NCBI RefSeq assembly: GCF_006965485.1
Contig: NZ_CP041360.1
Coordinates: 5,436,501 to 5,500,500 of the forward strand
Direction of reading: 5' to 3'
Source: Spirosoma sp. KCTC 42546
Lineage (GTDB): Bacteria > Bacteroidota > Bacteroidia > Cytophagales > Spirosomataceae
DNA length: 64,000 bases
The notes under the pieces are model-generated. The model was not told the DNA's origin and searched no databases. It worked only from the letters and a program-made list of their open reading frames with translations. A program made the translations under genes and the position numbers. Position 1 is the stretch's first letter. Each line of letters begins with the position of its first letter. Below are positions 10,565 to 19,900 of the stretch, piece after piece.

Positions 10565-11995
10565 ATGAAAAAATCATTTTCACATAAAGTTGTGATGTCC
10601 TTGCTAGCGATAACGCTACTAAGTAGTTGCAAGGAGTTGTTTAACGAACCCAACATTCAAAGTAACCCCAACGCGGTTACGGATGTGGATGTGGCTACGC
10701 TTCTTTCTGGAACATTGGTGGGCGTAGCGTTGCTACATGAAGATACCGATGTCCGAATTTCGGCCATTTGGGCAGGTGCTCTGAACGGCCTTAGCCGTCA
10801 GCATCAGGGCTATGCCGACTATATTGTTTCGGCACAAAATTTCTCCTGGGACCCGCTCTATCCAATTGCCAGCCAAACGCGTCTTATTCAGACAAAAGCC
10901 GATGCGGTAGGCGATAAATGGACAAAAGGCGTTGGGCAGGTACTGGAAGCCTTGTTGATTGCGAAAGCAACGGACTTATACGGCGACGTTCCCTACAGCC
11001 AGGCTTTTGATGATGTTAAATACCCAACACCAGTATTTGATAAACAGGCCGATGTATATAACGCTTTGCAAACCGTTCTCGATAATGCCATTCAAAATCT
11101 GTCAGCAACCGCTGGCTTATCGTTTGCTGCCCAGGACTTCATCTATAAGGGTAATGTAAGTAAATGGAAAGCGGCTGCCTATACAATGAAAGCCCGTCTT
11201 TATCTCCACCTGGGCGATTACACGAATGCAGTTGCCAGTGCCGCTTCAGGCATTAGCAGTACTGCTGGCGACGCACTCATTCCGCACGGTACCAGCCAAG
11301 GCACTGATGTAAACCTGAACTATGGCTTTTTCAAGCTCAACCGCCCAGGCGATACGGGCTTCGATGGTTCCTATACACCTACCTTGTTGAAAGCTCGAAG
11401 TGGTTCTACCAATACAAAAACCGATGAAACTGCGCTGTACAATCACATCATCAAAGTGGGCATTACGGCCACGGGTGCGCTGGATCCGAACGTAGTCGAT
11501 GGGGCCTATACCGCAGATGCTCCACATCCTATTCTGACCTACTATGAAAACCAGCTAATTATCGCCGAAGCGCAGGCAAGACTAGGTGATAATGCAAAAG
11601 CCTTAGCCGCGCTGAATACCGTTAGAAGTGGGTTGGCAAGCGGCTATTTCGATGGCAAAACTATCCCGGCTACCGGCCGTAAATATGATGCGTATACACT
11701 CGATGATTTTAGCGCAACTGGCCTGGCAAATCCAACCAAACTAGCCACTGTTCAAACAGCCTTATTGTATGAGATCATTGCGGAGCGATACATTACTTTC
11801 CTGATGCAATATGAAGCGTTCAATGATGTACGTAGATTGGCAAAAGCCACGCCTGTCGTTCAATTACCAATTCCCCTTTATACGGGTACCCAGAAACCAG
11901 CACGGTACATTTATCCACAAAGTGAAGTAAACACCAATCCGAATGTGCCTAAGCCGGTCCCGGATCAGTTCACAAAACTGACAATCTTCCAATAA
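10565..11995 (+). CDS. SusD/RagB-family outer-membrane lipoprotein
   Basis: Surface lipoprotein that caps the SusC barrel and binds the nutrient. A lipoprotein signal peptide ends in the lipobox LLSSC (Cys near residue 22) followed by acidic/polar residues as in surface-exposed lipoproteins. The tetratricopeptide-like helical core has the landmark ATDLYGDVPYSQAF (~135-150) and the C-terminal landmarks YYENQLIIAEAQARLG and ERYITFLMQYEAFNDVRR. These fit the SusD-like_2 subfamily better than classic SusD. That subfamily is often linked to peptide or mixed substrates (established for some members; inference here). The length of 476 is usual. It is the last gene of the susCD unit and is followed by a clear terminator. 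Confidence 0.92.
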   Translation: MKKSFSHKVVMSLLAITLLSSCKELFNEPNIQSNPNAVTDVDVATLLSGTLVGVALLHEDTDVRISAIWAGALNGLSRQHQGYADYIVSAQNFSWDPLYPIASQTRLIQTKADAVGDKWTKGVGQVLEALLIAKATDLYGDVPYSQAFDDVKYPTPVFDKQADVYNALQTVLDNAIQNLSATAGLSFAAQDFIYKGNVSKWKAAAYTMKARLYLHLGDYTNAVASAASGISSTAGDALIPHGTSQGTDVNLNYGFFKLNRPGDTGFDGSYTPTLLKARSGSTNTKTDETALYNHIIKVGITATGALDPNVVDGAYTADAPHPILTYYENQLIIAEAQARLGDNAKALAALNTVRSGLASGYFDGKTIPATGRKYDAYTLDDFSATGLANPTKLATVQTALLYEIIAERYITFLMQYEAFNDVRRLAKATPVVQLPIPLYTGTQKPARYIYPQSEVNTNPNVPKPVPDQFTKLTIFQ

Positions 11996-12025
11996 TACGT
12001 TTAGTTGTTAGGCAACACCAGTTAA

Positions 12026-12050
12026 AAGGCTACCTTTCTGAGGTAGCCTT
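12026..12050 (+). terminator. intrinsic terminator after susD
   Basis: AAGGCTACCT (12026-12035) and AGGTAGCCTT (12041-12050) form a perfect 10-bp stem with a 5-base loop, followed by TTCTT. It lies about 30 bases after the susD stop codon. Confidence 0.85.
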
Positions 12051-12103
12051 TTCTTGTGCTTTCGTTGTAAATTTGTAAAATCCATCAATAATCTTTTCAG
12101 CCC

Positions 12104-14659
12104 GTGTCGCTTAGAAAACGCCTGCCCGCTTTACTACTCGCTCTTTCACTCAGTTCCGCTTTATGCGCTCAGGTTCCCTACGGCCCTATCAAGCCCACTG
12201 CCCCCGGCGAAATTCTGTCGAACCTCAAAAAATTGAACGTCCTGGGCTCTGTCTTATACGTAGCTGCCCACCCTGATGATGAAAATACCCTGCTCCTGGC
12301 TTACCTGGCCAAAGATCGACTGGTTCGTACGGGTTATCTCTCGCTCACGCGGGGGGATGGTGGCCAAAATCTGATTGGACCGGAGCAGGGCGAAAATATT
12401 GGCGTTATCCGTACGCAGGAGCTTTTGGCAGCCCGACGTGTCGATGGTCCCGATCAGTTTTTTAGCCGGGCGTATGACTTTGGTTTCTCCAAATCGACGA
12501 ATGAAGCCGTGCGCACCTGGGGACAGGATAAAGTGCTGGCCGATGTTGTCTGGATGATTCGGAAGTACCAACCCGATGTGATTATTACCCGCTTCCCGCC
12601 AGATGCCCGCGCTGGTCACGGACACCATAGCGCATCGGGTTTTCTGGCCGAAGAAGCCTTTAAAATCTCAAACGATCCTACGAAATTTCCGGAACAATTA
12701 GCCTTTGTCAAACCCTGGCAGGCCAAACGCATTTTCTGGAATATGTTCATTCCGGGGGCTTTCCTGAGCAACAAAAAACCCGACGAAGCGGGCAATCTGG
12801 TCGGTGTTGAAACGGGTTTGTACAATCCACTGCTGGGCAAATCATACGGAGAGATTGCGTCTGAAAGCCGCAGTCAGCATAAAAGTCAGGGATTTGGTGT
12901 AGCGCCTAACCGGGGTGCCAAAATTGACTACTTCCTTTTGAAGGGTGGTAACCCTGTTGAAAAAGACCCGCTTGAGGGCGTCGACTTAAGCTGGAAACGG
13001 ATGAAAAACAGCGATGCCGTACAAGCGTTGGTCACACAAACGATTGCCAGCTTCCGCCCCGACCAACCTGCCGCTTCAGTGCCAGCTTTGGTACAACTTT
13101 ATGGAGCGATCAGCAAACTGGATACGACCAATATTTACGTAAAAGCCAAACGCCAGGAAGTACAAACGCTTCTTCAACAATGCCTGGGCCTATGGTTTGA
13201 AACCAACCCCGCCGACTATGCGGCCACGCCCGGCGAAACCATTAAGATCTCAACCAACATTGTCAGCCGGGTCGATGCGCCGGTGAAATTGCAGAGCATT
13301 CATTATTCAACTGGTAAGGATACGACGCTCAATCTGGCACTCAAACCGAATGATGTCATCCTGTTCCCAACAACGCTGACCATCCCGAAAACCCAGGCGA
13401 TTTCGCAACCCTACTGGCTCGAAAAACCGATTGATAAAGGTCTGTTTCAGGTCGATAATCAGCAACTGATCGGCCTCCCTGAAAATCCAGCAGCAGTGAC
13501 GGCTAGTTATACCTTCGAGATTGGCGGACAGTCATTTACGTATAGCCGTCCCGTCGTTTACAAATCAACCGATCCGGTCGATGGTGAAATTTATCGTCCG
13601 TTCATTATTCAACCCGCGGTAACGGCCAACCTCACCGAACGCGTGTACGTCTTCGCCGATAACACGCCTAAAACGGCAGAAATCGTCTTAAAAGCGGGTC
13701 AGGCTAATCAATCGGGAACGTTGAAGCTGGATGTTCCGGCGGGCTGGCGTGTTGAACCTGCATCTGCGCCTTTTTCATTGACGAATAAAGGTGATGAACA
13801 ACGCGTAACGTTCAGTCTTTCGCCAACGGCTCAGGCCAAAGACGGCAAATTACAGGCTGTCATGACGACGGCTACTGGCACCTTTACAACGGGCTTACGC
13901 CTGGTTGCCTACAAACACATTCCAACCCAAACACTATTTCCTCCTGCCTCGGCCAAATTGGTTAAGCTGGATGTGAAGGTAACCGCGAAAAATATCGGCT
14001 ACATCGTTGGCGCGGGCGATGAAGTACCAGCCGCGTTGCAACAAATGGGTTGCCGCGTTACGTTGCTTGGCCCCAATGATTTGATCGGCAATTTGGCCGG
14101 TTATGATGCCATTGTAGTAGGCGTTCGGGCTTATAATACCAATAGCTGGATGGCACGCGCTCAACCGAAGCTGATGGACTACGTTAAAAACGGGGGAACG
14201 ATGATTGTGCAGTATGTTACGCCCGTCAACTCGTTTTTCCGCAATGAGGCTCCCCTACCCCAACTTGGCCCTTATCCATTTAAAGTGGTAAATGAGCGGG
14301 TAACGGAAGAAGACGCGCCCATGACGTTTATCAATCCGCAGCATTCCCTACTCAACTTTCCCAACAAAATCACCGAAGCCGATTTTTCGGGTTGGATTCA
14401 GGAGCGCGGTATTTATTTCGGACAGGATTGGGATAAGGCCTACGAACCTATTTTCTCGGCCAACGATCAGAACGAAGCTCCTAAACAGGGCAGCCTGCTC
14501 TACGCCAAATACGGCAAGGGGCACTTCATGTACACGGGGCTGGTCTTCTTCCGGGAGCTACCTGCGGGCGTACCAGGGGCGTATCGTCTGTTCGCCAATA
14601 TGATCTCTGTTGGAAGCAACAATGCAGCCTCCGTGTCTGGTTCTCAGAGCAAGAAGTAG
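12104..14659 (+). CDS. secreted PIG-L family deacetylase with C-terminal ThuA-like region
   Basis: The start is a GTG at 12104, chosen because it opens directly into a signal peptide (MSLRKRLPALLLALSLSSALCA). Residues ~45-210 are a zinc-dependent PIG-L/LmbE N-deacetylase domain. The metal and catalytic motif is AAHPDDE (~53-59) and the third zinc-ligand motif is GHGHHSASG (~170). These enzymes remove acetyl groups from GlcNAc-type sugars. The middle is beta-rich (NEW3-like, ~380-620), and residues ~640-840 resemble a glutamine-amidotransferase/ThuA-like fold (YDAIVVGVRAYNTN, KNGGTMIVQYV). The length of ~850 matches the Bacteroidota multi-domain form. Its position behind susCD suggests periplasmic processing of an imported amino-sugar conjugate, but a terminator separates them, so co-transcription is doubtful. 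Confidence 0.88.
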   Translation: MSLRKRLPALLLALSLSSALCAQVPYGPIKPTAPGEILSNLKKLNVLGSVLYVAAHPDDENTLLLAYLAKDRLVRTGYLSLTRGDGGQNLIGPEQGENIGVIRTQELLAARRVDGPDQFFSRAYDFGFSKSTNEAVRTWGQDKVLADVVWMIRKYQPDVIITRFPPDARAGHGHHSASGFLAEEAFKISNDPTKFPEQLAFVKPWQAKRIFWNMFIPGAFLSNKKPDEAGNLVGVETGLYNPLLGKSYGEIASESRSQHKSQGFGVAPNRGAKIDYFLLKGGNPVEKDPLEGVDLSWKRMKNSDAVQALVTQTIASFRPDQPAASVPALVQLYGAISKLDTTNIYVKAKRQEVQTLLQQCLGLWFETNPADYAATPGETIKISTNIVSRVDAPVKLQSIHYSTGKDTTLNLALKPNDVILFPTTLTIPKTQAISQPYWLEKPIDKGLFQVDNQQLIGLPENPAAVTASYTFEIGGQSFTYSRPVVYKSTDPVDGEIYRPFIIQPAVTANLTERVYVFADNTPKTAEIVLKAGQANQSGTLKLDVPAGWRVEPASAPFSLTNKGDEQRVTFSLSPTAQAKDGKLQAVMTTATGTFTTGLRLVAYKHIPTQTLFPPASAKLVKLDVKVTAKNIGYIVGAGDEVPAALQQMGCRVTLLGPNDLIGNLAGYDAIVVGVRAYNTNSWMARAQPKLMDYVKNGGTMIVQYVTPVNSFFRNEAPLPQLGPYPFKVVNERVTEEDAPMTFINPQHSLLNFPNKITEADFSGWIQERGIYFGQDWDKAYEPIFSANDQNEAPKQGSLLYAKYGKGHFMYTGLVFFRELPAGVPGAYRLFANMISVGSNNAASVSGSQSKK

Positions 14660-14700
14660 TATTCCCCATATCATCGGCGTGATGTCGGTGGCTCCTTTTA

Positions 14701-14832
14701 GTGTCTGCGTGGCGTCGGGTTCTTCAACCCGACGCGGTGAGGTTTCTCAAAACCGAACGGTATGCTTAGCGATCACGAGGTTTTGAGAAACCTCGCTGTG
14801 TCAGGTTGAAGAACTCGACACCACACAGACAC
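14701..14832. repeat. REP-like nested palindrome upstream of the RAYT transposase
   Basis: Outer arms GTGTCTG (14701-14707) / CAGACAC (14826-14832). A 16-bp perfect inner pair is GAGGTTTCTCAAAACC (14739-14754) / GGTTTTGAGAAACCTC (14779-14794). The left arm is itself a hairpin, GCGTCGGGTT-CTTC-AACCCGACGC (14712-14735). A degenerate further copy follows near 14854-14880. A related unit lies downstream of the transposase. This layout is that of a REP/BIME element. Confidence 0.8.
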
Positions 14833-14910
14833 CGCGAACATCTCCGCAACAAATGTGGCGTCGAGCCTTCCAACTCGTCCTAGGGAACGTACTAGCCAAA
14901 ATCAGTTCCA

Positions 14911-15447
14911 ATGGGCCTCCGTAATCGTACCTTACTAACTGAAGAACGTTGCTTTTTCATTACAACAACCTGCTATCAGCACTTACCTCTCCTTTTTGAT
15001 GCAACGTGCTTTACCATCCTATTCGATAGTTTCCGATTCTATAACGAAAAATACAAGGCAAAACTTCTTGCTTATGTATTGATGAACAATCACATCCACT
15101 TCATCATTTTTTTCCAAGCAGAAACTCGTCTGATTGAGTACATGCGGGACTTCAAGAAATTCACATCACTCAAGTTAAGAGAGTATATCCAAGCTCAACA
15201 AGCAAAACAATTACCGCACATTGTTTTTGAGCATCGTTCACAACGTTTTAAAATCTGGGAGGATCGGTACGACGATGTGTACCTCTACTCACGCGATGTG
15301 TGTGAAACCAAAATTGGGTATATCCATACGAATCCTGTCCGAGCCGGTTTAGTAACGAATCCCGTTGATTACCCATATTCCAGTGCAGCTTTCTATGAAG
15401 GCAAGCGAGGGAAATCGCAATTAATGCATTATCGGGATGTGTTCTAA
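14911..15447 (+). CDS. REP-associated tyrosine transposase (RAYT, Y1 family)
   Basis: A 178-residue single-domain HUH (Y1) transposase of the IS200/IS605 superfamily. These proteins cut and move single-stranded REP palindromes rather than a classical insertion sequence. The HUH pair is H61-x-H63 in NNHIHFIIFF. A helix with candidate nucleophile tyrosines (RLIEYMRDF near 77, LREYIQ near 92) follows at the expected distance. The C-terminal landmark is GYIHTNPVRAGLV with YPYSSA. It is intact and of normal size. REP-like palindromes lie on both sides (14701-14832 and 15490-15519), which supports the RAYT assignment. No partner gene is present. Confidence 0.85.
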   Translation: MGLRNRTLLTEERCFFITTTCYQHLPLLFDATCFTILFDSFRFYNEKYKAKLLAYVLMNNHIHFIIFFQAETRLIEYMRDFKKFTSLKLREYIQAQQAKQLPHIVFEHRSQRFKIWEDRYDDVYLYSRDVCETKIGYIHTNPVRAGLVTNPVDYPYSSAAFYEGKRGKSQLMHYRDVF

Positions 15448-15489
15448 GCTTTTACGTAAATTGGCGCAACATGGTGTAGTTAGCGTAAC

Positions 15490-15519
15490 GTGGTGTCGGG
15501 TTGAAGAACCTGACATCAC
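15490..15519. repeat. REP-like palindrome downstream of the RAYT transposase
   Basis: TGTCGGGTT (15494-15502) and AACCTGACA (15507-15515) form a hairpin with a GAAG loop. The sequence matches the hairpin arms of the upstream REP element (GTCGGGTT, AGAACTCGACACC) with few changes. Confidence 0.7.
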
Positions 15520-15554
15520 AGCAAGTTGTCAATCCAGTGTCACCCGGCTAACCA

Positions 15555-16136
15555 CTAATTTTCATTCAGCTGCTGCAACCGCAAATACTGCAATAACATA
15601 ATCGTCTTACCATCCCTAATTTCACCACTTCTGATCATGTTCATGGCCTGACTAACAGGTAGCTCCAGAATCTCAATTTCTTCTTCATCAATGCCGCCCC
15701 CAGCATTCCGTTCCGTATCGGCGGTGTAGTGTGCAAGGTAGAAAAATAGCTTCTCCGTCACCGAACCTGGACTCATGTACGCTTCCATAATTTTCTCGAC
15801 CGACTGAATCCGATAACCGGTCTCTTCTTCCATTTCTCGCCGGATTGCATCATCTGGATGGTCGTTATCAAGCAGGCCAGCACAGGCTTCGATGAGCATC
15901 CCGGACTCATTCCCATTAACAAAGGTTGGTAACCGAAACTGGCGGGTTAAAATGACCGTATCGGCTTCCGGATTATGGAGCAGAATCGTAGCTCCGTTGC
16001 CCCGGTCGTACGCTTCACGTTGTTGCGTAGTCCACTGGCCGTTCCTGCCCAGGTAGTTGAACGTGAATCGTTTCAGAATGTACCAGTTGTCGGAGAGTAG
16101 TTTTTCCTCCGTTAGTTGCACACGTTCAGAAGTCAT
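15555..16136 (-). CDS. Nudix hydrolase, NudK / ADP-sugar pyrophosphatase-like
   Basis: Hydrolyses a nucleoside diphosphate linked to another moiety, probably a GDP- or ADP-sugar. The start ATG at 16136 is preferred over an upstream in-frame start at 16175, because it gives 193 residues (NudK-like length) and leaves the divergent promoter free. The Nudix box is GLLDNDHPDDAIRREMEEET. REMEEE carries the metal-binding glutamates. The usual Glu after G-x5 (GLLDNDE in NudK) is His here. Upstream GNGATILLHNP and the extended N-terminal sheet agree with the NudK/ADPRase group, which usually dimerises. It diverges from the deoR gene with a 55-bp spacer, so both may share an operator. Confidence 0.85.
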   Translation of the reverse strand: MTSERVQLTEEKLLSDNWYILKRFTFNYLGRNGQWTTQQREAYDRGNGATILLHNPEADTVILTRQFRLPTFVNGNESGMLIEACAGLLDNDHPDDAIRREMEEETGYRIQSVEKIMEAYMSPGSVTEKLFFYLAHYTADTERNAGGGIDEEEIEILELPVSQAMNMIRSGEIRDGKTIMLLQYLRLQQLNEN

Positions 16137-16146
16137 ATTGTTTAAA

Positions 16147-16176
16147 TTTGTTCGATTTTGTTTATTTTTGAACAAA
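16147..16176. promoter_or_regulatory. candidate operator in the Nudix/DeoR divergent promoter
   Basis: TTTGTTC (16147-16153) and GAACAAA (16170-16176) form a perfect 7-bp inverted repeat spaced by 16 bases. Between them TATTTTTG (16163-16170) fits the Bacteroidota -7 box TAnnTTTG for the deoR direction. A palindrome over the promoter of a DeoR-family gene suggests autoregulation (inference). Confidence 0.45.
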
Positions 16177-16191
16177 AGAACTCAATCAGTC

Positions 16192-16944
16192 ATGAATTTC
16201 CAACAGCGCAAGCAACTTATTGTACAAACGGTCGAGGAACGGGGCTCAATTGAAGTACCCGAATTAGCCGAACTACTGCAAACATCGGAGATGACCGTTC
16301 GGCGTGATTTGGCACAGTTATCGGCTTCGGGATTACTGTATCGAACGCGGGGTGGAGCCATGAAAGTGAGCCTGGCAACTGATAAACACCGCTTTGCCAA
16401 TAAAACTGCCGTTAACGCCGAACGGAAAGATTATATCTGCCAGTTGGCGGCCCAGGAGATTCAGGAAGGCGATGTCATTTTCATGGATTGTGGCAGTACC
16501 GTATTTCGACTTTGTCAGTTCATCCGAAACAAGCGAATTACGGTTGTCACGAATTCGTTACCTGTCGTAGCCGAACTGATGGACTCGGAAGTGACCATCA
16601 ATTTAGTAGGGGGCGAAGTAGACAAAGAGCGTCAGGCTGTGCATGGGCTCATCGCCAAAGAACACATGGCCCGCTATCGCGCCAACCGGGCGTTCATTGG
16701 GGTCGATGGTATTTCGCTGGCGAATGGACTAAGCGCCAACAGTGAAAAAGAAGCCAGTACCGCAACAACAATGGCGCGGCAAACCGAAAAAGTTTATCTA
16801 CTCTGCGATTCCTCGAAATTAGAAACCAACAAATACCTCTATTTTGCGCCATTAAGCCTGTTTGATGTACTCATCACCGACACAGAAGCAAACCCTGATA
16901 CGGTCGCAGCGTATCGGCAAGCAGGAATTACCCTGATTAATTAG
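16192..16944 (+). CDS. DeoR/GlpR-family transcriptional regulator
   Basis: 250 residues from the ATG at 16192. An upstream in-frame extension would overlap the divergent Nudix gene and lacks homology. Residues ~5-55 are the DeoR winged helix (RKQLIVQTVEERGSIEVPEL, SEMTVRRDLAQLSASG, LYRTRGGA). Residues ~75-235 are the DeoRC sugar-phosphate sensor domain, with DCGSTVFRL, TVVTNSLPVVAEL, GGEVDKE and FIGVDGISLANG. Such regulators usually repress and respond to a phosphorylated metabolite. Only 3 bases separate its stop from the 5-oxoprolinase start, so the two are an operon and the regulator probably controls that enzyme. Confidence 0.92.
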   Translation: MNFQQRKQLIVQTVEERGSIEVPELAELLQTSEMTVRRDLAQLSASGLLYRTRGGAMKVSLATDKHRFANKTAVNAERKDYICQLAAQEIQEGDVIFMDCGSTVFRLCQFIRNKRITVVTNSLPVVAELMDSEVTINLVGGEVDKERQAVHGLIAKEHMARYRANRAFIGVDGISLANGLSANSEKEASTATTMARQTEKVYLLCDSSKLETNKYLYFAPLSLFDVLITDTEANPDTVAAYRQAGITLIN

Positions 16945-16947
16945 CCC

Positions 16948-19900
16948 ATGTACCAAATCTGGATTGACACAGGTGGCACCTTCACCGACGGTCTCGCCCT
17001 TGACCCAATCGGAAATCTACACCGAACCAAAGTGCTAAGCAGTAGCCGCCTGCGCGGACAGTTAATCGATGGAAAGCTCGTAGCACCTTGGCTGACTGCT
17101 CCTATTTTTGATGGGTATCAGCTCCGTGTCATCGAAACAAATGAAGTATTCACAATAGAGTCGTTAACAATTGATGGGAGCCTGGAATTTCGTAGCCTGG
17201 ACGGCCATGTCCGGGTGGAAACCCAACTCTTTACTCCCCGGACGTGGCCGTCCAGGCTACTGACCATTGAACTCTTTACTGGTGAAGAAGCCCCTGTTCT
17301 GGCGGCCCGGCTCTTAACTCAAACACCGCTTAAACAGCCATTTCCGCACCTGGAAATGCGATTAGGAACAACAAAAGGCACCAATGCCTTGCTCGAACGC
17401 AAAGGTGGGCGTGTAGCTTTGCTCGTGACAAACGGATTTAAAGACCTGCTCAAAATTGGGACGCAACAACGCCCCGACCTATTTCAGCTAGCCATTCCTC
17501 CCGCCGACGTACTCTATGATTCAGTGCTGGAAGTAGAGGAGCGTATAGCTGCCGATGGTCAGGTTCTGACGCCCTTATCCAATCAAACCATTACCGAACT
17601 GGTTGAACAAGTTCGTAAAATTCAGCCAGATGCAATTGCCATATCCTTCCTGAATGCCTACCGAAACCCGGTTCATGAACAGCAGCTTCAGGAAGCTCTG
17701 ACGGCTGCCGGTTTTGCCTATATAACCCGGTCAACTACTGTTTCGGTAACTCCCCAGTACGTGTCCCGTACACAAACAGCCATTGTCGATGCGTATCTGA
17801 CGCCGGTTATGCGCTCCTATCTGGACAATGTTCAGCAGCAACTGGGTGGTAGTCCTGTTCGAATCATGACCAGTTCGGGCGGGTTGGTTCGGGCTGATCT
17901 TTTCCAGCCAAAAGACAGTCTATTGAGTGGTCCGGCAGGTGGTGTTATTGGCGCGGCAGCCATTGCCAATAATCGGCCGGTGTTAACGCTCGACATGGGT
18001 GGTACCAGTACCGATGTTGCCCGGATTCAAGGCGGAGTCGATTACCGGTTTAGCACCAAAATTGGGCCTTTCGATTTACAACTGCCTTCATTAGCCATTG
18101 AAACCGTAGCGGCTGGGGGTGGCTCGGTATGCTGGTTCGAGGGGCACGGTGCCACGTCTGGTCAACTACGCGTTGGCCCACAAAGTGCCGGGGCTACACC
18201 TGGTCCAGCTTGTTATGGTGCCTCCGTAGCAGGTCAACCACTTCTGCTGGCTATTACGGATGTGAACCTGTTGCTGGGGAAACTTCATCCAAAGCAGTTC
18301 GGTATTCCCGTATTTCCAGAGAAAGCGCAGGCTGCTTTGCAGGAAGTTATCCAGCAAATTGAAGCAAAAACCGGTAACCGACCAGATCCGTTAACCGTAC
18401 TGCGCGGTTTCGAGCGGATTGCCAACGAAACAATGGCCGGGGCTATCCGCAAGATTTCAGTAGCGCGCGGCTTCGATCCGAAAGACTATGGCTTACTTGT
18501 TTTTGGAGGAGCCGGTGGGCTTCACGGTTGTGCCATTGCCCGATTGTTGGGTATGGAACAATTGATTCTGCCCTTTGATGGAGGTTTGCTCAGCGCGTAT
18601 GGAATAGGACAGGCGCAAATTGAACGCATTGCAACACGATCAGTCCTTCTACTGATGGATGATATTTATGGCAAACTTGAAGATTGGATTGATGAAGTAT
18701 CTCATGAAGCGTGGCAAAAATTAATTGAAGATATACCCAATGGATTAGGTGAGGTCAATTACCGTTATCTATTGTATTTACGTTTAGCAGGACAGGAACA
18801 AACTATAGAGTTCGAACTTCTCGACGATTGGTTTTGGGATACTGACGTATATACTACAGCCAAAATGGCTGATCTCTTTAAGCAAGAATATCAAAAACTT
18901 TACGGCCATTTTCCTGCAAATCGCCCTATCGAAGTAGAAAGTATCCGTGTGATTGTTAGTACAGTAAGCAACGAAAATCCAGTGGCTAGTTCGCCGGGCA
19001 GTCATCATCATGTGGCACCAACTTTCCAAACAGACACCTACCCCGCTTACGATTGGACCCAGTTACAGGAAGGCGACACCTTTCGCGGGCCAGCCCTGTT
19101 GCTGAACACGACTTCCTCAGCCTTCATCGAACCCGGCTGGCGACTCATTGTTAAGGCCAACAAAAACGTCCTTGTCGATTACATTGCCGACATTGAAGAA
19201 GAAGCCGAGGTTGAGTCGAACGAGGTTATCCAACTCGAACTCTTCACCCAGCGGTTCCGGGCCATTGCCGAAGAAATGGGCGCTCAATTACAGCGTACAG
19301 CATTCTCGGTCAATGTGAAGGAGCGTCTCGATTTCTCCTGCGCCTTACTCGATGCCAATGCCGAACTGGTGGCCAATGCGCCACACATTCCGGTTCATCT
19401 GGGCAGTTTAGGCGTTTGTGCCCGTCTAACGCTGGCGGCCTTACCCACCCTCGAACCGGGCGATGTTATCATAACAAACCACCCGAAATATGGTGGTTCT
19501 CACCTTCCCGATGTGACACTACTGAGTGGTGTTTTCACGGACCAGAATGAGTTGATTGGCTACGTCATTAACCGGGCACACCATGCCGAAATTGGCGGTA
19601 AAGTTCCGGGTTCAATGCCGCCCGATGCCGTATCGCTGGTGGAAGAAGGCGTGGTGTTGGAGCCCATGTACGTCGTAAAAAATGGGCAGTTTTTGTGGGA
19701 GGATACACTGGCCAACCGATTTACGGACGCCCCCTATCCAACTCGTGCCCTAACGGAAAACAGAGCCGATATTGAAGCCGCTCTGGCATCATTGAAAGCC
19801 GGTGAGATAGCCCTTCGTCAACTCGTTCGGCAGTATGGGTTGCCAACGGTGCAGCATTATATGAAACGGTTGCAGCAATCAGCAACCGATGCGATTTTGG

